DNA of 15,288 bases from assembly GCA_050698355.1 (NCBI GenBank), contig JBOHBN010000322.1, positions 1 to 15,288 on the forward strand. The letters run 5' to 3'. Made by a program: the position numbers and the translations under genes. Each line of letters starts with the position of its first letter. The stretch's first letter is position 1. Under the pieces are notes generated by a model, which worked only from the letters and a program-made list of their open reading frames with translations, ran no database searches and was not told where the DNA came from. The stretch comes from JBOHBN01 sp050698355 (GTDB taxonomy: Bacteria > Actinomycetota > Actinomycetes > Streptosporangiales > WHST01). Of the stretch, positions 12,599-15,288 are shown in pieces.

Positions 12599-14199
12599 GC
12601 ACGCCAGGCAGGGACGCGGCCGCGCGGTTGGGCGAACTGATCGGAGCCGGGGGGAGCTCCCGGCTCGCCCTGGCCTACCGGCTCGCGTGCGAGCACGATG
12701 AGCTTCCCGCCGACCGACGCTGGACGCTCGTGGTTGAGCTGCTCGCCCAGGGGTTGGAGCTGGCCTCGGCCCTTAACGGCGAGGTGGCCGAGGGTGCGGC
12801 GGAGTCGGACGAGTCCGCTCCGTGCGTGACCTGTGGCGGGCAGACCGAGCTGCGCGTGCTCGGGCACGCGTGGCACTACTCGTGTTGGATGACCGCCGGC
12901 GCTCCCGACGTCCCGGAGGATGCGACTCCGACAGTCACGGACTCCGAGACTCCGGATCAGGAAGCCACCGTTACGGCGGCTGAGAGCGCCACAGATGCCA
13001 CGGAACAGCCCGCCGGGGCAGACACTTCGGCGGAGACGGAACGAGGCGGCAGGAACGCACAGAGCCGGTCGTCCGCGCGTCGTGGGCAGCGGTTCGAGTT
13101 GAATCCGGCCGAGGAGCTGCACGACTGGAGTCGCGAGGTTCGCTCGAAGGTGGCGGACGCGACCGATGAGCAGTGCTCCGAGTCGCTGGCCGCGTGGCAC
13201 GCGGCCGTGGTCTACCGAGGTGACCCGGTGCGGTTCGTGTCGTCACCGGGCTACACCGGGGTGGCCGTGTACGAGTGGCTCTCGCAGCGTCACGGCAGCA
13301 TGGCCCGCCCGGCCCCGCTGCAGTCCGAGCAGGTCTGGGCGCTGAGCAACGCGCATACGACGGTGCGGGAACTCTCGTTCATCAACCAGGAACAGACTCC
13401 CGAAGTTGGGCAGTCCGTGACTGAGGTGGACGTGAACGCGCAGTACCTCGCGGCCGCGCGCTCAGCCAAGCTCGGGGACGGAGAGCCCAAGTTCCTGGAG
13501 AAGGTCGAGCCGCGCTGGCGGGAGAAGCTGTTCAAACAACCGGGGTACGTGCAGCTCGGGACGGCCCCGGACCTGTCCGACTTGCCGGTCACGGCGCGGA
13601 TGCCGTTCGCTGGTCTCGACGCCGACTGGTGGATGCCGTGCCCGGCTGCGCGCTACCTGCAGCACGACCACGGTGTAGATCTGGACGTCGCGCAGGCGTT
13701 CGTGTGGCCGACCGGCTCGTACGGTAACCGTCTGTCGGTGTGGTGCGGAGTGTTCGCGGAGGCTCGCGCCACGCTGACCGAGCAAGCCCGCGCCGGCAGC
13801 GACGCGGCCGCGCTCGCGCTGACGCTGCTCAAGGACGTGTACGCGACCTACCTCGGGGGCATGACCCGGTCGCAGAAACACAACGACACAGGCACGTTGC
13901 GGCCGGACTGGCACGACCAGTACGTCACGCAGGCCGGGGTGAACGCTCTGCGCGCGCTGGGCAAGATCACCGACGCGACCCCGCTTGGTGGGGTCAAGGA
14001 CTCGTTCTGGTTCCTCTCCCCATCCGATACGGCCCCGTTCCAGCCGGCCGAGTTGACCTACTCCGATCAGCCCGGAAAGTGGCACGTCAACCGGTGGGGA
14101 ACCGTCGACGAGAACCTCGTGAACGCGCACCGTTCCGGCCGGCCCACCACCCTGCGCAAGGCGATCACGCAGGCCGACAAGACACGTAGGGGGCAGTGA
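12595..14199 (+). CDS. tap: Tap-like telomere-associated protein with degenerate family-B polymerase motifs
   Basis: This 534-residue protein resembles, from memory of the family, the C-terminal two thirds of Streptomyces Tap, which recruits terminal protein to linear replicon ends. Visible landmarks are motif A-like VDVNAQYLAAARSAKLGDGE (D279, Y284), motif B-like LLKDVYATYLGG (K413, G421), motif C-like VKDSFWF (D469), and a tail GKWHVNRWGTVDENLVNAHR. They occur in the order of family-B DNA polymerases but are degenerate. The N-terminus differs from classic Tap: instead of a helix-turn-helix it has a probable zinc site (C77, C80, H91 or H94, C97) followed by an acidic linker. GTG at 12595 overlaps the upstream stop and follows GGAGG. 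A Tpg-like gene follows directly. A divergent polymerase-like replication protein is the alternative. Confidence 0.65.
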   Translation: MSTPGRDAAARLGELIGAGGSSRLALAYRLACEHDELPADRRWTLVVELLAQGLELASALNGEVAEGAAESDESAPCVTCGGQTELRVLGHAWHYSCWMTAGAPDVPEDATPTVTDSETPDQEATVTAAESATDATEQPAGADTSAETERGGRNAQSRSSARRGQRFELNPAEELHDWSREVRSKVADATDEQCSESLAAWHAAVVYRGDPVRFVSSPGYTGVAVYEWLSQRHGSMARPAPLQSEQVWALSNAHTTVRELSFINQEQTPEVGQSVTEVDVNAQYLAAARSAKLGDGEPKFLEKVEPRWREKLFKQPGYVQLGTAPDLSDLPVTARMPFAGLDADWWMPCPAARYLQHDHGVDLDVAQAFVWPTGSYGNRLSVWCGVFAEARATLTEQARAGSDAAALALTLLKDVYATYLGGMTRSQKHNDTGTLRPDWHDQYVTQAGVNALRALGKITDATPLGGVKDSFWFLSPSDTAPFQPAELTYSDQPGKWHVNRWGTVDENLVNAHRSGRPTTLRKAITQADKTRRGQ

Positions 14200-14702
14200 T
14201 GGACTTCCGTGGAGTGGTGCGCGGCCTCGCTCGCGGTGCGAGCGTGCGGGACGCGCAGGCAGTGATCCGTGCGCAGCACGGGCGGGCCGCCTCCCGGTGG
14301 CTCGCGGCTGAGGCAGGGGTCAGTACCCGTACGGCGCGCCGGTGGCTCTCGGCGCACCCGCCGGGCTCGCGCGCACCGCGGATCCTGGCCGCGGCGCAAT
14401 CCGCCTCCGTGGCTGGTCTAGCCGCGCAACGGCTGCGCGGTGCTGCCGCAGAAGGTGGCGGGATCGCCGTCGGTGTCGTGGCCGTGTCCTACGACGACGA
14501 TGACCAGGGCGACCGCGATATCGGGTGGTTGGAGATCAACGACGCCATGGCCCGCGACCTGCAAGCATCCGCCGACGCCCTCGATGCTGGCAACCTTGCC
14601 GGCGCCGCCGACGCGTTCTCCGACGCCGTGATCGGCGGCTACGGCACAGGCCTGCAGGACACGCTGAGCGTCAGCGACTACAGCGACGGTGTAGAGCTCT
14701 AG
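14199..14702 (+). CDS. tpg: Tpg-like telomere terminal protein
   Basis: This 167-residue protein matches the layout of Streptomyces Tpg, the protein covalently bound to 5' ends of linear replicons (about 185 residues). The N-terminal half has a helix-turn-helix (SRWLAAEAGVSTRTARRWLS). Then GGGIAVGVVAVSYDDD aligns with the GGIVID-type strand of Tpg, followed by a helical segment (MARDLQASADALDAGNLAGA, then AADAFSDAVIGGYG) and an acidic end (VSDYSDGVEL). The residue that would be deoxynucleotidylated cannot be chosen by eye. ATG at 14199 shares one base with the Tap-like stop; GTG at 14196 is also possible. The tap-tpg order is the standard one for linear Streptomyces replicons. Overall similarity is judged by eye, so a search is needed to confirm it. 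Confidence 0.62.
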   Translation: MDFRGVVRGLARGASVRDAQAVIRAQHGRAASRWLAAEAGVSTRTARRWLSAHPPGSRAPRILAAAQSASVAGLAAQRLRGAAAEGGGIAVGVVAVSYDDDDQGDRDIGWLEINDAMARDLQASADALDAGNLAGAADAFSDAVIGGYGTGLQDTLSVSDYSDGVEL

Positions 14703-14728
14703 GCTGACCTCCCGCGCTGACGACTGGA

Positions 14729-14763
14729 GCCGGCCGGGAGCACTTCCCCTACTCCCAGCCGGC
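14729..14763 (+). terminator. Hairpin terminator after the Tpg-like gene
   Basis: GCCGGCCGGGAG (14729-14740) pairs with CTCCCAGCCGGC (14752-14763) over 12 positions with one C-A mismatch and an 11-base loop. It lies 27 bases past the stop and has no T-tract. Confidence 0.55.
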
Positions 14764-14782
14764 CCGGACTCAGCATACCAGC

Positions 14783-14816
14783 AACTCGAACGGGAGTTCG
14801 AATCGTGTGCTATATT
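14783..14816 (+). promoter_or_regulatory. Leaderless promoter with overlapping palindromes
   Basis: TATATT (14811-14816) lies eight bases before the ATG at 14825, so transcription would start at or beside the start codon. Upstream are nested dyads: AACTC/GAGTT (14783-14798), CGAAC/GTTCG (14787-14800) and TCGAA/TTCGA (14786-14801). They cover the expected -35 position and look like an operator. Confidence 0.5.
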
Positions 14817-14824
14817 TGCTGGTC

Positions 14825-15142
14825 ATGGGTACCGAAATGCGGGCTGGGATCGGAGCTAGCTGGCGTCCGGATGGTGACGTCGTCTACCGCACCGGAAGTA
14901 GCGGCGAGCTGGTCGGTGTTCTTCCTGCCCGGTGTCGCCGTGGTGCCCACGATCTGCATCGCGAGGGATACAAGGCCACCGAGACCGGTGGGGTACTGCG
15001 CGTGTCGTGCACCGCGTGCAGCGCGCAGAATCGGCCCGACCATGCATGGTCTCTGCAGACGCGGGGCTGCCGGCCCGCTCGTGCCGAACTGGACGACACC
15101 CCGTATACCGAGACCCGCACCCAGCTCCAGCAACGCTCGTGA
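14825..15142 (+). CDS. Small Cys/His protein, probable zinc binder
   Basis: This 105-residue protein is not assigned to a named function. It has VGVLPARCRRGAHDLHREGY, then RVSCTACSAQNRPDHAW, giving a likely zinc site from one C-x3-A-H and one C-x2-C pair, and ends in a polar tail (ELDDTPYTETRTQLQQ). Small proteins of this kind recur in actinobacterial genomes. I chose ATG at 14825 because TATATT lies eight bases upstream and there is no ribosome-binding site, which fits a leaderless mRNA; GTG at 14807 would put the start codon before the -10 box. It is a separate unit after the tap-tpg terminator. Confidence 0.6.
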   Translation: MGTEMRAGIGASWRPDGDVVYRTGSSGELVGVLPARCRRGAHDLHREGYKATETGGVLRVSCTACSAQNRPDHAWSLQTRGCRPARAELDDTPYTETRTQLQQRS

Positions 15143-15199
15143 TCAGCTAGGTGGGGTACTGCTGTGTCGGGGGTAGCCCGTCGGTCTGTGAGTGCGTGA

Positions 15200-15212
15200 G
15201 GGGCGGAGCCCC
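15200..15212. repeat. Small GGGGC-GGA-GCCCC hairpin in the right-end gap
   Basis: A perfect 5-bp stem with a GGA loop lies in the G/T-rich gap 15143-15266. Hairpins with three-base loops are typical of Streptomyces telomeres, but a single one is also common in ordinary actinobacterial DNA, so it is not taken as a telomere. Confidence 0.3.
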
Positions 15213-15253
15213 GTAGTGGGTGAGTCTGGTATGTGGTGACTGTGGGTGTCTGG

Positions 15254-15288
15254 TAGTCTGGTGACCATGTTCGCGACATATACGGTAT
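15254..15288 (+). promoter_or_regulatory. Leaderless promoter and start of a gene cut by the window end
   Basis: TAGTCT (15254-15259) lies seven bases before ATG at 15267, the usual geometry of leaderless actinobacterial genes. The frame reads MFATYTV and leaves the window after seven codons. The product cannot be identified. Confidence 0.4.

Noticed and set aside
15200..15212. GGGGC-GGA-GCCCC hairpin as a telomere remnant
   Set aside because: Streptomyces-type telomeres have many packed palindromes; a single short hairpin is not enough.
1..15288. CRISPR arrays, insertion sequences, tRNA or rRNA genes and integrase genes
   Set aside because: I saw no regularly spaced repeat-spacer pattern, transposase, integrase or cloverleaf in either strand, so none is reported.

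Overview
High-GC actinobacterial DNA carrying the core of a plasmid or other self-transmissible replicon. The diagnostic genes are a WhiB-type Fe-S regulator, an FtsK/TraB-type DNA pump with clustered membrane-protein genes, a ParA with a small partner, a GntR/UTRA repressor of the kind that controls actinomycete transfer genes, and a pair resembling the Tap and Tpg telomere proteins of linear Streptomyces replicons. Strong G/C third-position bias, many ATGA/GTGA/TGATG gene overlaps and several apparently leaderless promoters agree with an actinomycete, possibly in or near the Pseudonocardiaceae; genus cannot be fixed from the sequence alone.

Layout. 1-124 (minus): start of a ribbon-helix-helix antitoxin-like gene cut by the window edge. 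237-1388 (minus): probable replication initiator with an internal iteron array at 741-852. 1538-3092 (minus): a GntR repressor translationally coupled to a family-2 glycosyltransferase, in visibly lower-GC DNA. 3093-3199: divergent control region with two near-identical operators. 3200-3370: a 56-residue membrane peptide closed by a strong terminator. 3434-8902 (plus): a transfer operon (small protein, WhiB, zinc protein, membrane proteins, FtsK/TraB pump). 8903-9138: non-coding, with clustered GGGTAGC repeats, a candidate cis-acting transfer locus. 9139-10922: accessory genes, including an M41-like metallopeptidase and two neighbouring reading frames each broken by an in-frame TGA. 11093-12270: parA and a small probable ParB. 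12344-14702: a small winged-helix-like gene, a Tap-like protein with degenerate family-B polymerase motifs, and a Tpg-like protein. 14825-15142: a small Cys/His protein with a leaderless promoter. 15267-end: the start of one more gene.

How it may work (inference). Rep binds its internal iterons. ParA and its partner keep the replicon. The FtsK-like protein moves double-stranded DNA from a repeat-marked site, helped by Spd-like membrane proteins. GntR represses the divergent promoter region. The Tap/Tpg pair suggests that the replicon is, or derives from, a linear molecule with protein-capped ends, although no telomere palindromes are visible here. No intergenic stretch exceeds 300 bases.
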